A stretch of 36,197 nucleotides of DNA from Sulfurimonas sp. CG01_land_8_20_14_3_00_36_23 (lineage in GTDB: Bacteria; Campylobacterota; Campylobacteria; Campylobacterales; Sulfurimonadaceae), in contig PETN01000100.1 in NCBI GenBank assembly GCA_002781365.1, positions 1-36,197 on the forward strand. The letters run 5' to 3'. Every line of letters begins with the position of its first letter. Within the stretch, counting starts at the first letter, position 1. Below are positions 1 through 8,534 of this stretch, one piece after another. Position numbers and translations under genes: made by a program. Below the pieces are notes generated by a model. It was not told the DNA's origin. It did no database searches and saw only the letters and a list, made by a program, of their open reading frames with translations.

Positions 1-56
1 TTTAGGATTAGGTCTGTAAAATGCCATTGGCTAGCATTTTTATGATACAATTTTAA

Positions 57-689
57 GAGAAATTAGGTGTTGACACAGAATTTATTACACTCCCTAGTTA
101 TTTAAAAAAAGTAATTCATCAAGCCTTAATTGGCTTTAGAAAAGAGTATGAACTGCAACTCAAAGAGAAAGATGGCAAAGAATATCCAATTATTTCAATT
201 CCTCAGAAGGAACTTGGCTTTACAGATGATTTTGAAGAGTTAGATGTTTCAAAAAATGTTTACGATAAATTTTATAATCGTAAAAAATATCTTGGTAAAG
301 ATAATGAAGAACTTTTTATAAATTTTTTGGAAAAACATCAAAATATATCTTGGTGGCATAAGCAAAATGACAGCGGTAAAGATAATTTTGCAGTAGAGTA
401 TTTTGACACGCAAGAGAAAAAAGAGAGACTTTTTTATCCTGATTTTATCATCAAAACAGTTGATAATAAAATTTATTTAGTGGATACAAAAAAAGATGCA
501 ACTGCAAAATCAACTGAGACAAAAGATAAAGCAGAAGCTTTGCAAAAGTGGATAAAAGAGAATCAGGATAAATATGAGTTGGAGATTATTGGAGGTATTG
601 TTATATCTAAATATCCGAATTGGTTAATTCATTTTAGTGATGTGTATATTTATGAAAATAGTGATGATTGGAATATCTTTTTAAATTAA
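57..689 (+). pseudogene. C-terminal remnant of a restriction/helicase-type nuclease
   Basis: The frame is open from just after an in-frame TAA at 54-56 to the stop at 687-689, but it has no ATG or GTG; the first usable start is TTG at 327. The 120 residues from that TTG contain a PD-(D/E)xK-like signature, Pro38-Asp39 after an aromatic pair and Asp53-Thr-Lys55 on the next strand, as in the C-terminal nuclease part of DEAD-box restriction enzymes. The residues coded at 57-326 (charged, ending in a stretch such as KKYLGKDNEELF) continue the same protein style, so the coding signal clearly starts before 327. I infer a gene that has lost its N-terminal helicase part by deletion or frameshift. All three + frames are closed within the first 56 bases, so the break lies inside the window. 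A short stand-alone nuclease starting at TTG 327 is a weaker alternative. The exact family (type III Res or other) is unsure. Confidence 0.55.
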
Positions 690-698
690 AATCATCTT

Positions 699-708
699 GG
701 CATGTGGA
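699..708 (+). repeat. dispersed 10-mer GGCATGTGGA, intergenic
   Basis: Exact copy between the nuclease remnant and the 3' end of rseP. It forms one arm of the imperfect hairpin at 701-720. Confidence 0.9.
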
Positions 709-720
709 AATTCCCACATG
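701..720. terminator. hairpin from motif copies, probable terminator
   Basis: CATGTGG (701-707) and CCACATG (714-720) form a perfect 7-bp stem with a 6-nt loop. It lies between the converging nuclease remnant (+) and rseP (-). No clean U-tract follows in either direction, so it may be a weak terminator or simply an inverted pair of the dispersed motif whose second copy has diverged (CCCACATGAC). Confidence 0.45.
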
Positions 721-768
721 ACGTAGAGTTAAAAAACTAAAACTTTTAAAACAGAGTTTGCAACTATG

Positions 769-1821
769 TTAGCCCACCAATCTTGAAATATCATTATAGA
801 GTCCTAATCCCATAAGTGAGAAAAGAATTACCCAGCCTGCAATGGTGAGTTTAATCACGATTGCTTCGCTTGCCTCACGTCTTGCAATAAGCTCATACAA
901 ATTAAACATGATATGTCCTCCATCAAGTGCAGGAATAGGGAGTAGGTTGAGCACACCCAAGTTCACAGAAATTAGGCCTGCAAAAAAGAGTACACTCATC
1001 CAGCCTGCATCTGTAGCATCTGAGGTGAGTTTCACTATACTAATCACTCCCCCCAGCTCTTTTGCAGGTACTTCTCCGAGTATAAGCTTCTGTAAACCAG
1101 TGAAGATAACCGTTGAAGCAAAAAGAGTCTGCTCGGTTGCATAGGAGAGTGTTTCACTTGGAGAGAGTTCTAACTTGTGTGAAACACCAGCACTTCCAAT
1201 CCCAATCATCTTTTTATTTATAACTTCATTGTACATATTTGTAGTCTGCGTGATTTTAGGAGTGAGTATTTTATACTCTAAAAATCCCTCTCTTTGTATC
1301 TCAAAATTTAATGCGCCTTGGGAAGTTGCAATGGTCTCAGCCATCTCTTTCCATGTAGTGATTTTTATGTTGTTGATTGAGATAACTCTGTCATTTGTTT
1401 GAAGTCCTGCAATCTCTGCAGGTGACTCTTTTACAATATCTCCGATAACTGGAGAGAGAATATTTGGTCCACCAAGGGCAATAGTAAAGTATAAAACAAA
1501 GGCTAAAATAAAGTTCGCAACAGGACCTGCTAGAAGAATAAAAATCTTTTGAATCGGAGTTTTTACATTATAGCTATCTTCATCATAACTTTTTTTCGTC
1601 GGGTCACTGTCATCTTGTCCCTTCATCTTTACATAGCCACCAAGTGGAATCGCTGAGATACTCCATTGTGTATTATAAGCATGAAATGAAAAAAGTTTTT
1701 TCCCAAAACCTATACTAAAAACCTCTACACAAACACCCATAAGTCGAGCGGCAAGATAGTGACCTAGTTCGTGAAAAAAGATAAGAGCAGATAAAACTAA
1801 AAGAGAGACTAACCAACTCAT
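769..1821 (-). CDS. rseP: RIP site-2 metalloprotease RseP
   Basis: Inner-membrane zinc protease that cuts transmembrane segments, typically of anti-sigma factors or signal-peptide remnants. The zinc-binding HELGH lies at residues 17-21 within the first membrane helix. A PDZ domain sits in the middle (about 120-200). The C-terminal membrane part has the family LDG motif in LLPIPALDGGH near residue 300. Length 350 is normal for the family. The ATG at 1821 overlaps the pgsA stop as TAATG, so the two are translationally coupled. The substrate in this organism cannot be told from the window. Confidence 0.93.
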   Translation of the reverse strand: MSWLVSLLVLSALIFFHELGHYLAARLMGVCVEVFSIGFGKKLFSFHAYNTQWSISAIPLGGYVKMKGQDDSDPTKKSYDEDSYNVKTPIQKIFILLAGPVANFILAFVLYFTIALGGPNILSPVIGDIVKESPAEIAGLQTNDRVISINNIKITTWKEMAETIATSQGALNFEIQREGFLEYKILTPKITQTTNMYNEVINKKMIGIGSAGVSHKLELSPSETLSYATEQTLFASTVIFTGLQKLILGEVPAKELGGVISIVKLTSDATDAGWMSVLFFAGLISVNLGVLNLLPIPALDGGHIMFNLYELIARREASEAIVIKLTIAGWVILFSLMGLGLYNDISRLVG

Positions 1822-2372
1822 TATTTAGCATCCTTTAAAAGAGTGTTTTTAAATGCATAGAGATACTCCATCCCTGAGTAAACTGTGAGAACAACGGCAA
1901 TCCAAAGAAGCTCACTTCCAAAGGGCCAGTGCATCAGTAAAAAACCAATCGCAATCATCTGTGCAACTGTTTTTATTTTTCCTGCCCATGAAGCTTTTAC
2001 ACTAATGCCCTCATTGACTGCAATCGTTCTGATACCTGTAATAAAAAGTTCACGAACGATGATGATATAGATAGCCCAAGCACTTGCTTCTCCCATCATC
2101 ATAAGTCCTAAAAAAGCTGCGAGTGTAAGCATCTTATCTGCAAGTGGATCCAAAATCGCACCTAACATTGTTGACTGGTTCCACTCTCTAGCTATGTAGC
2201 CATCAAAAAAATCTGTTGCTGAAGCGAGCACAAAAAGAAGTGATGAAGCATAATAGTTCCAACTGATATGAAAACCATTTTCTGTAAAGAGTTCTGGATT
2301 TAAGATAATCCAAAACATAAGAGGTGCTAAGAGTATGCGAAGTGAAGCTAATATGTTTGGTAAATTTAGCAC
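1821..2372 (-). CDS. pgsA: CDP-diacylglycerol-glycerol-3-phosphate phosphatidyltransferase
   Basis: Membrane enzyme making phosphatidylglycerophosphate, the committed step to phosphatidylglycerol and cardiolipin. The CDP-alcohol phosphotransferase signature is visible around residues 50-80: ATDFFDGYIAR, then LGAILDPLADK, giving the D-G-x2-A-R ... G-x3-D-x3-D pattern. Several hydrophobic helices follow. Length 183 is typical. The start is GTG at 2372 with AAGGAT about 8 nt upstream on the minus strand. First gene of a two-gene operon with rseP, an arrangement also found near dapA/pyrD in Helicobacter as I recall. Confidence 0.93.
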   Translation of the reverse strand: MLNLPNILASLRILLAPLMFWIILNPELFTENGFHISWNYYASSLLFVLASATDFFDGYIAREWNQSTMLGAILDPLADKMLTLAAFLGLMMMGEASAWAIYIIIVRELFITGIRTIAVNEGISVKASWAGKIKTVAQMIAIGFLLMHWPFGSELLWIAVVLTVYSGMEYLYAFKNTLLKDAK

Positions 2373-2598
2373 AAAAATCCTTATTAAATAAAGTGTGAGA
2401 GTTTAGCTATTTATTGCTTACTTAGGGTTGATATAGCTTAATATAGCAAGTGAAAAGTTCATTTTATCGACTCTCTTATATATCAATAAAGAAGTTTATG
2501 AATTAGAACTTATATTAAAAAATTATAATATTTATTAAATTATATATTTATTTCTAAAAAATTATTGTATAATTATTCATTCAAATCAGGAGAATAAT
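2373..2598. other. AT-rich divergent intergenic region
   Basis: 226 bp between the divergent pgsA and cytochrome c genes. It is very AT-rich, with near-repeats of ATATAGC around 2431-2450. The cytochrome promoter is listed separately. I see no convincing small ORF or RNA gene. Confidence 0.6.
2568..2573 (+). promoter_or_regulatory. -10 box of the cytochrome c gene
   Basis: Perfect TATAAT 26 nt before the ATG at 2599, preceded by T/A-rich sequence with no -35, as is usual for sigma-70 promoters in this phylum. A consensus AGGAG ribosome binding site lies at about 2587-2592. Confidence 0.6.
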
Positions 2599-2880
2599 AT
2601 GAAAAGAATCGTTGTTTTATTAGCAGTTTTAGGTTTAAGTACATCGGCTATGGCAGATGCTTATGCAAAATGTGTTGCTTGTCATGGTGCAGCTGGTGAG
2701 ACTACAGCACTTGGTAAAAGTAAAGTAATTGCTGAGTTTACTAAAGCAGAGATTGTGACTGCATTAAATGGTTACAAAGATGGCACTTATGGTGGTGCAA
2801 TGAAAGGTTTGATGAAAGCTCAAGCTACTCCATTAACTGAAGCAGACATTCAAGCAATTGCTGAAAAAATAGGTAAATAA
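2599..2880 (+). CDS. periplasmic class I c-type cytochrome (c-553-like)
   Basis: Small monohaem electron carrier. Residues 1-19 are a Sec signal peptide (MKR, hydrophobic core, cleavage after AMA). The haem-binding CVACH is at 25-29. A Met-rich stretch at about 68-74 (AMKGLMK) supplies the likely sixth ligand. At 93 residues it matches the c-553 family that shuttles electrons between the bc1 complex and terminal oxidases or reductases. It is a single-gene unit with its own promoter and a hairpin behind it. The redox partner cannot be assigned here. Confidence 0.9.
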   Translation: MKRIVVLLAVLGLSTSAMADAYAKCVACHGAAGETTALGKSKVIAEFTKAEIVTALNGYKDGTYGGAMKGLMKAQATPLTEADIQAIAEKIGK

Positions 2881-2884
2881 TTTT

Positions 2885-2913
2885 TTTGTTTCCAAGGTAA
2901 TCTTGGAAACAAA
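2885..2913. terminator. 12-bp stem hairpin, bidirectional terminator
   Basis: TTTGTTTCCAAG (2885-2896) pairs perfectly with CTTGGAAACAAA (2902-2913) around the loop GTAAT. It starts four bases after the cytochrome stop codon, between convergent genes. The + transcript has a run of T before rather than after the stem. Confidence 0.6.
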
Positions 2914-2940
2914 TCAAAATCTTCTCTAAAAATCCCCAAC

Positions 2941-3708
2941 TTACTGAAAAGTAGTTCCACCATCTATAACAATAGTTTGACCTGTTAACCAAGAAGACTC
3001 ATTTCCACATAAGAAGAGACAAGCACCTGTCAGGTCTGTTGCTTCACCCATTCTTGAAAGTGGTGAGCGTTTTACGACTTCGCTTTTTACCTCTTCATAG
3101 TTAGGAAATGCTTTAAGAGCATCTGTATCAATTGGACCGCCACTTACTGCATTGACTCTGATACCTTTTTCTCCAAGTTCAGCCGCCGCATAGCGAACCA
3201 TAGCCTCAACTGCTGCTTTGTTTGTTCCATGACCTGCATAGTTTGGAGTATAGACTAAGTTTCCAGTCGAACTCATACTTATGATACTACCACCACCCAC
3301 TTTCTCAATTCTCTTCGCCGCTTCTTGTGCACCAACAACAAAAGCATCTACAGTTGCAGTATAGATGTTGTTTAAACCTTTTGGTTTAAGTCTCATAAAA
3401 GGACCAAAGCCACCGACAACAGCACGACCAGAGATAATTGCATTGGAGATAAAGAAATCAAGTCTATCAAAATCTTCATCAAAGAGTTTATAAACATCTT
3501 GATACATTAAAGGCTCTAAAATATCTAGCTTATAAGCTCTACACTTTACACCAAACTGAGCCTCAACATCTGCAATAATTTCATTCGCAGTATCAGCACT
3601 TGAGGCATATGTAAATGCTACATCGCACCCTTTTTGTGCAAAAGCATACACTATCGCTTTACCAATTCCTCGAGTTCCACCGCTTACAAATAGAGTTTTA
3701 CCTTTCAT
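2941..3708 (-). CDS. short-chain dehydrogenase, FabL-like enoyl-ACP reductase candidate
   Basis: NAD(P)-dependent Rossmann oxidoreductase. The cofactor loop GGTRGIG is at residues 10-16, the NAG-type motif is replaced by SNA at 88-90, and the C-terminal IDGGTTF closes the fold. The catalytic Tyr157 and Lys164 are spaced Y-x6-K, as in FabI/FabL enoyl-ACP reductases, instead of the Y-x3-K of ordinary SDRs; this favours a role in fatty-acid elongation. H. pylori has a gene of this type beside dapA, annotated as a steroid dehydrogenase, as I recall. It starts directly after the dapA stop and belongs to the pyrD-M16-dapA operon. Substrate assignment is inference. Confidence 0.75.
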   Translation of the reverse strand: MKGKTLFVSGGTRGIGKAIVYAFAQKGCDVAFTYASSADTANEIIADVEAQFGVKCRAYKLDILEPLMYQDVYKLFDEDFDRLDFFISNAIISGRAVVGGFGPFMRLKPKGLNNIYTATVDAFVVGAQEAAKRIEKVGGGSIISMSSTGNLVYTPNYAGHGTNKAAVEAMVRYAAAELGEKGIRVNAVSGGPIDTDALKAFPNYEEVKSEVVKRSPLSRMGEATDLTGACLFLCGNESSWLTGQTIVIDGGTTFQ

Positions 3709-4602
3709 TTAGAGTCCTTTAATTTCATAGTTTTTCATTACTTCTTCGATACGCTTCATATTTTCTAAGCTTGGAGCCAGAAGTGGAAGGCGGTACTCGA
3801 GAGTATCAATAAGCCCAGCGATATACATTGCCGCTTTAATTGGCATAGGGTTCGCTTCACAAAACATCACTTTGTTAAGTGGAAAGAGCTTGTCATTGAT
3901 AGCTTTTGCAGCAGCAAAATCTCCGCTGAGTGCCAATCGAACCAATTCTGACTTCAAATCAGGCACAAGGTTTGCAGTCACAGACGTGATACCTGCTCCA
4001 CCGTTTGCTAATATAGGAAAGTCTATCGCATCATCTCCTGAAAATACTTTAAGATCAGGGCGACGTGATAAAAGTTCAACTGTACGCTCTAAACTCCCAG
4101 TTGCTTCTTTGATACCATAGATGTTTTTGACATCATCAAAAAGTCTGATAACAGTATCTGCACTTATATCAACAACAGTACGACCTGGAACATTGTAGAG
4201 CATAAAAGGGAGGTCAGGTACAGATTCGGCAATGGCTTTGTAGTGCTGATAGAGTCCCTCTTGGGATGGCTTTACATAGTAAGGTGCAACAGAGAAAATA
4301 GCATCTACACCACACTCTTGTGCGACTTTAGCTGCATTGATTGCCTCAGATGTTGAGTTACTTCCTGCACCTGCGAGAACTTTTGTAGCTGTTCCTTTAC
4401 AAACTTCTACTGCTATCTCCATACATCTTCTATCTTCATCGTAAGAGAGGGTTGCGCTCTCGCCTGTAGTCCCAACGGGACAGACTGCATTGATGCCATT
4501 GTTAATCTGTCTTTTTATAAGTGCAGCAAAAGTTTGCTCATCGAGTTTTCCATTTTTAAATGGAGTAATTACTGCTGTGGTTGAACCTGTGACTCTATTC
4601 AT
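3709..4602 (-). CDS. dapA: 4-hydroxy-tetrahydrodipicolinate synthase
   Basis: Condenses pyruvate with aspartate semialdehyde at the start of lysine and meso-diaminopimelate synthesis, so it feeds peptidoglycan. Class I aldolase: the Schiff-base lysine is Lys165 in YGIKEATG, Tyr136 lies in LYNVPGRT with Arg141 binding substrate, and the GTTGES loop is at 44-49. Length 297 is standard. It starts with ATG immediately next to the M16 peptidase stop and runs straight into the SDR gene, so the three are co-transcribed. Confidence 0.96.
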   Translation of the reverse strand: MNRVTGSTTAVITPFKNGKLDEQTFAALIKRQINNGINAVCPVGTTGESATLSYDEDRRCMEIAVEVCKGTATKVLAGAGSNSTSEAINAAKVAQECGVDAIFSVAPYYVKPSQEGLYQHYKAIAESVPDLPFMLYNVPGRTVVDISADTVIRLFDDVKNIYGIKEATGSLERTVELLSRRPDLKVFSGDDAIDFPILANGGAGITSVTANLVPDLKSELVRLALSGDFAAAKAINDKLFPLNKVMFCEANPMPIKAAMYIAGLIDTLEYRLPLLAPSLENMKRIEEVMKNYEIKGL

Positions 4603-5901
4603 TTAATTACCTTTTTTTAAAATTACAGTTGTTGATTTGTCAAAGTTAAAATATTTTTTTGCAGATTCTTGAACATCTTTTGCTGTTACTTTGTTAATAT
4701 TTTCTTCATACGTTAAAAGAGGTCTGATGTCGCCTCGCACGAGATAACTTCCATAAAGATTTGCAACAGAAGTTGAGCTCTCAAGTGAGTAGATAAAATC
4801 TGCTTTGGAGTTGAGTTTGACTTTCTCTAACTCCTCTTTTGTGACCTCTTCATTTTTCATACGTTCTATCTGCAAAAGAAGCTCTTTTTCTACATCTTCA
4901 GCTTTTACACCTGGGTTACAAACTGCAAGGAAGATGAAAAGACTTGGGTCAATATTTTCCATATTGTAAGCATAGATTTGATTGACAAGCTGTTTTTTAA
5001 CCACTAACTCTTTGTAAAGTCTTGAGCTTTTTCCAGAGTAGAGTATTTCAGAAATGACACTGAGGTTTATCTGGTCTGGATCTTGAAAGTTAGGAATATG
5101 GAAGTTTATAGAGAGCATTTCCACTTCACTCTCTTTGTGAATGATAACTCTTTTTGCTCCATCTTGCTCTGGTTCTATAAACTTGAACTCAGGGATTTTT
5201 ACACTGTTTTTTATATGTGAAAACTCTTTTTTAGCTTTTTTAAAAACTTCTTTAGGCTCAATATCGCCTGTTACTACAAGAATCGCATTGTTTGGTTGAT
5301 AATAGGTTTTATGAAAATCTTTTATATCTTTGATAGTCCAAGTTTTTATATCGTTTTTAAAGCCGATTGGTGTCCAGTGGTAAGGGTGATATACATAAGC
5401 ATTGTTGAACATTTTAAAGTACATATAACCCATTGGAGAGTTGTCTGTTCTCCATTTTCTCTCTTCCATTACAACATCACGCTCTGGTTGAAACTCTTTA
5501 TCTTTTAGATTGAGATTTTGCATCAACTCTGCATAGAGTTCTATTGATTTTGAAAAGTTTTGTGTGCTTGATTTGATATAGTAATGCGTGTAGTCAAAAC
5601 TAGTCGAAGCGTTGTTCACTCCTCCTATACTCTTAACCTCTTTATCAAACTCACCTGCATTGAGGTTTTTTGTTGATTTGAAGTTCATGTGTTCAAGCAT
5701 GTGAGCAATTCCAGTTTTACCCATAATCTCATTTCTACTTCCAACTTTGTAGAAGATATCAGTGCTGATAACATTTGTGTTATTATGGAGTGGAATGACA
5801 ACTATTTGTAGTCCATTCTCGAGTGTTTGTGTTTCATATTTTGGTAGCGATGATGCCATGAGTGTTCCTAAAAAAAGTGTAAGTAGTAGCAGAAAATTCA
5901 T
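4603..5901 (-). CDS. secreted M16 family zinc peptidase
   Basis: Insulinase-type metallopeptidase, 432 residues. Residues 1-16 are a hydrophobic signal sequence ending near MASS. The inverted zinc motif HMLEH (HxxEH) lies around residues 67-71 in GIAHMLEHMNFK. The second, inactive M16 half follows (about 190-420). This is the short bacterial M16B layout. The homologue in H. pylori (called pqqE there) also sits between pyrD and dapA, as I recall, although no PQQ pathway is visible. The natural substrate is unknown; export to the periplasm is likely. Confidence 0.88.
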   Translation of the reverse strand: MNFLLLLTLFLGTLMASSLPKYETQTLENGLQIVVIPLHNNTNVISTDIFYKVGSRNEIMGKTGIAHMLEHMNFKSTKNLNAGEFDKEVKSIGGVNNASTSFDYTHYYIKSSTQNFSKSIELYAELMQNLNLKDKEFQPERDVVMEERKWRTDNSPMGYMYFKMFNNAYVYHPYHWTPIGFKNDIKTWTIKDIKDFHKTYYQPNNAILVVTGDIEPKEVFKKAKKEFSHIKNSVKIPEFKFIEPEQDGAKRVIIHKESEVEMLSINFHIPNFQDPDQINLSVISEILYSGKSSRLYKELVVKKQLVNQIYAYNMENIDPSLFIFLAVCNPGVKAEDVEKELLLQIERMKNEEVTKEELEKVKLNSKADFIYSLESSTSVANLYGSYLVRGDIRPLLTYEENINKVTAKDVQESAKKYFNFDKSTTVILKKGN

Positions 5902-5902
5902 A

Positions 5903-6961
5903 TTATTTCCTGTCTATACCGATTGCTTGGGTTATATTTGTATATCCATCTGCACGTAGAAGCTCGATGAGCGCTTTATTGATGTCCATAATCATATCAG
6001 GACCATGAAAAACAAGTCCGCTATAGATTTGAACAAGAGATGCACCCGCTTTGATACGTCTGTAAACTTCCTCTGCAGAATCAATTCCACCAACAGAGAT
6101 GAGTACTGTTTTTCCATAAAGCTCTTTTGCAATTGCTTCAAAAATCTCAAAACTTTTCTCTTTTAAAACAGCTCCGCTTAATCCACCTATATCTTTTGGC
6201 TCTTCTACAAGCGAATAATCAATTGTAGTATTTGTAGCGATGATCCCATCGGCTCCTTTTTCCACAGCCATTTTTGTAAGTGCTACCGCATCCTCTTTAC
6301 TCATATCGGGAGCGATTTTTAATAAAATAGGCTTTTTTGTTAGAGCTTTTGCCTCTGCAAAAAGTCTTGTAATAAACTCCTCATTTTGTAAATCTCTGAG
6401 TCCTGGAGTGTTGGGTGAAGAGATATTTATAACAAGATAATCGCCTAAGTCATGAAGTGCTTTGATAAGCGTCGTGTAATCATTTATGGCTTCACTCTCA
6501 GAAGTGAGTTTATTTTTACCAATATTGATACCGACTGGAGTTGTGTAGGGATAGAGTTGTTTAAGTCTCTTTTGTACTTTGAGCAGTCCATCGTTGTTGA
6601 AGCCCATAGCATTTTGGATACTCCTCTCTTTGACATGTCGAAACATTCTAGGTTTAGGGTTTCCCTCTTGTGGCTTAGGCGTCACTGTTCCTATCTCCGT
6701 GAAACCAAACCCTAAAGTTTGTATGCCTCGAATCATAGTAGCATTTTTATCAAAGCCAGCACCAAGACCAACAGGATTTAAAAAGGTGCGTCCAAAAATC
6801 TCTTGCGTTAAGAGTGGGTCACTTATAAAGTGAGAACCCAAGAAAGGGTTAAATGGAATTTGACAAAGATTAGGAGCTCTTAAAATGCACTCAACAAGGT
6901 GATGCGCTGATTCTGGCTGAAGCTTGAAAAGCCAAGGTTTTATGTTTTCATAATTAATCAT
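5903..6961 (-). CDS. pyrD: dihydroorotate dehydrogenase, class 2
   Basis: Quinone-linked FMN enzyme that oxidises dihydroorotate to orotate in pyrimidine synthesis, bound to the inner membrane through its N-terminal helices. The class 2 signature is seen in NISSPNTPGLR, with Ser as catalytic base, followed by FMN-binding stretches PILLKIAPD, GIIATNTT and ISVGGI. Length 352 fits class 2. First gene of the pyrD-M16-dapA-SDR operon. Confidence 0.95.
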   Translation of the reverse strand: MINYENIKPWLFKLQPESAHHLVECILRAPNLCQIPFNPFLGSHFISDPLLTQEIFGRTFLNPVGLGAGFDKNATMIRGIQTLGFGFTEIGTVTPKPQEGNPKPRMFRHVKERSIQNAMGFNNDGLLKVQKRLKQLYPYTTPVGINIGKNKLTSESEAINDYTTLIKALHDLGDYLVINISSPNTPGLRDLQNEEFITRLFAEAKALTKKPILLKIAPDMSKEDAVALTKMAVEKGADGIIATNTTIDYSLVEEPKDIGGLSGAVLKEKSFEIFEAIAKELYGKTVLISVGGIDSAEEVYRRIKAGASLVQIYSGLVFHGPDMIMDINKALIELLRADGYTNITQAIGIDRK

Positions 6962-6992
6962 TTATTATATTTCCACGTTTAAAAATTAAGTG

Positions 6993-6998
6993 ATTATA
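6993..6998 (-). promoter_or_regulatory. -10 box of the pyrD operon
   Basis: TATAAT on the minus strand, 31 nt before the pyrD start. The divergent DJ-1 gene starts at 7039 and may use the overlapping TATACT at 6995-7000 or TAAAAT further on, so the two promoters share this 77-bp gap. Confidence 0.5.
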
Positions 6999-7038
6999 CT
7001 AAAATAAAGGTAAAATTAGGATAAACAAGGAATTTGCT

Positions 7039-7599
7039 ATGAAGAACATAACTGTATTAGTGCCTTTGGCATGTGGATTTGAAGAGATTGAAGCTGTGAC
7101 GATTATCGATGTATTAAGACGTGCAAAAATAGAAGTTTTAGTGGCTTCTTTAGATGGGGAATCATTCGTCAAAGGGGTGCATGGAATCACTATCCAAACA
7201 GATGTACAACTCAAAGATGTAAATGCCGACATGCTCGATATGATAGCACTTCCAGGCGGGTGGATAGGAACAAAAACACTCGCAGCAGATGAAAATATAA
7301 AGACTCTTTTAAAAGAGATGGATGCCAAAGGCAAAGAGATTGGTGCAATCTGTGCGGCACCTTATGTACTTGAAAAAGCGGGTGTTTTAAAAGATAAATA
7401 TACATGTTACCCCTCTGTTGAAGAGGATATAAAAAGAGCAGGGTATCAAGATGCGCCGATGGTTGTTGAAGATGCAAATATCATGACCTCTCGCGGACCA
7501 GCAACGGCTATCTGTTTTGCACTTGCTATAGTAAAAAAACTTCAAGGCAAAGAGAAGTATGAAGCTATAAAAGCAGGGCTTTTGGCAGAACACTGCTAA
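7039..7599 (+). CDS. DJ-1/PfpI family protein (YajL/ThiJ type)
   Basis: Flavodoxin-like protein of the DJ-1 superfamily. Glu16 and the nucleophile Cys105 (in AICAAP) are at the DJ-1 positions, and the glycine turn PGGW is at 72-75. Members act in stress protection, as glyoxalase or chaperone; the deglycase activity is disputed. Length 186 is normal. AAGGA lies about 10 nt before the ATG. An exact GGCATGTGGA falls at codons 11-13 and encodes the LACGFEE stretch that in many homologues is less constrained at the Cys. Confidence 0.88.
   Translation: MKNITVLVPLACGFEEIEAVTIIDVLRRAKIEVLVASLDGESFVKGVHGITIQTDVQLKDVNADMLDMIALPGGWIGTKTLAADENIKTLLKEMDAKGKEIGAICAAPYVLEKAGVLKDKYTCYPSVEEDIKRAGYQDAPMVVEDANIMTSRGPATAICFALAIVKKLQGKEKYEAIKAGLLAEHC
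7069..7078 (+). repeat. dispersed 10-mer, inside DJ-1 gene
   Basis: Exact GGCATGTGGA in the context CTTTGGCATGTGGATTT, read as Ala-Cys-Gly (residues 11-13). Confidence 0.9.
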
Positions 7600-7618
7600 G
7601 AGTGTTGTGCTTCTCCCG

Positions 7619-8530
7619 TTAGAGCACTCTTTGAAACACTAGATTTTTCAAACTTCGCTCTTCCTCTGCACTTGCAAACTCTGCCACATTCTCGAGACGT
7701 TTTATAAACTTAAAACTTGGTGCAAGCTCTTCTATCATGTTAATGATAAAAGTGCTGTCTAACTCTGGTGCATTGAGGCAGGCCAAAACTATCGCATCTT
7801 CTGAGGCGATTTGCTCAAGTCTGCTGATGATTTTTTGATAATCTTTCGTCGCTTCAAAACTTCCACGCTGAAAGGTCGGAGGATCTATGATGATTAAATC
7901 ATAAGGAGCTTTTTTCTTGATGTTTGAGAAGGATTTTAAGATGTTATAGGGTAAGAAACTGACACCTCTTGGGTCGAGATTATTGATAGAATGGTTTGTT
8001 TTTCCGCTAGAGAGCGCGCTTTTACTCATGTCAATATTGACAACACTATTCGCACCTCCAAACTTCGCCGCTACACTAAAGGCACATGTGTAGGAGAAGA
8101 GGTTGAGTACACGTCTGTTCTTTGCATTTTCTCTGACAAACTCCCGACCATTTTTCATATCTGGAAAGTAACCACTGTTACGGTTCGAGAGGAGGTTGAG
8201 TTTTATTTTCATTCCATTTTCAACAACAAAAACAGAATCACTCAGCTCCCCGATAATCACTTCACTCGGACTTCCTTGGAGGTATCTTCTTTGAACAATG
8301 AGCGTTGTATATCTTGAACCCTGTACAAAATCTTGAAGCATTTTTATAAGCTCAGCTTCACTCTCTTCCTCAAAGTAGAGCGCCACGCTTAAAATGGTGT
8401 CAATACTATCAACAGTGAGATGTTTGAAACCCTCATAAAGTCCGCCACGACCATGAAAGAGCCGTTTAAACTCATCTGTTAAATCTTTTGAATTTTCTTG
8501 TAAAATATTTTGAATATCTAGGAGTTGCAT
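7619..8530 (-). CDS. class I SAM-dependent methyltransferase, RlmI/RlmK-like
   Basis: Predicted RNA methyltransferase of the RlmI/RlmK type (PF10672-like). The SAM-binding motif I is VLNLFSYTCAFSVAA near residue 145, the acidic end of strand 2 is NIDMS, and motif IV IIDPPTF lies near 215; the DPPxF form fits a base methyltransferase. The N-terminal 120 residues have no PUA signature that I can see. At 303 residues it is shorter than E. coli RlmI (396). It is followed within 4 nt upstream by the DUF2164 gene. Target nucleotide unknown. Confidence 0.75.
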   Translation of the reverse strand: MQLLDIQNILQENSKDLTDEFKRLFHGRGGLYEGFKHLTVDSIDTILSVALYFEEESEAELIKMLQDFVQGSRYTTLIVQRRYLQGSPSEVIIGELSDSVFVVENGMKIKLNLLSNRNSGYFPDMKNGREFVRENAKNRRVLNLFSYTCAFSVAAKFGGANSVVNIDMSKSALSSGKTNHSINNLDPRGVSFLPYNILKSFSNIKKKAPYDLIIIDPPTFQRGSFEATKDYQKIISRLEQIASEDAIVLACLNAPELDSTFIINMIEELAPSFKFIKRLENVAEFASAEEERSLKNLVFQRVL

Positions 8531-8534
8531 GGTT

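Noticed and set aside
7598-7631. AAGAGTG/CACTCTT inverted repeat as a terminator between the DJ-1 and methyltransferase genes
   Set aside because: Only 7 bp with a 20-nt loop and one arm inside coding sequence; too weak to list.
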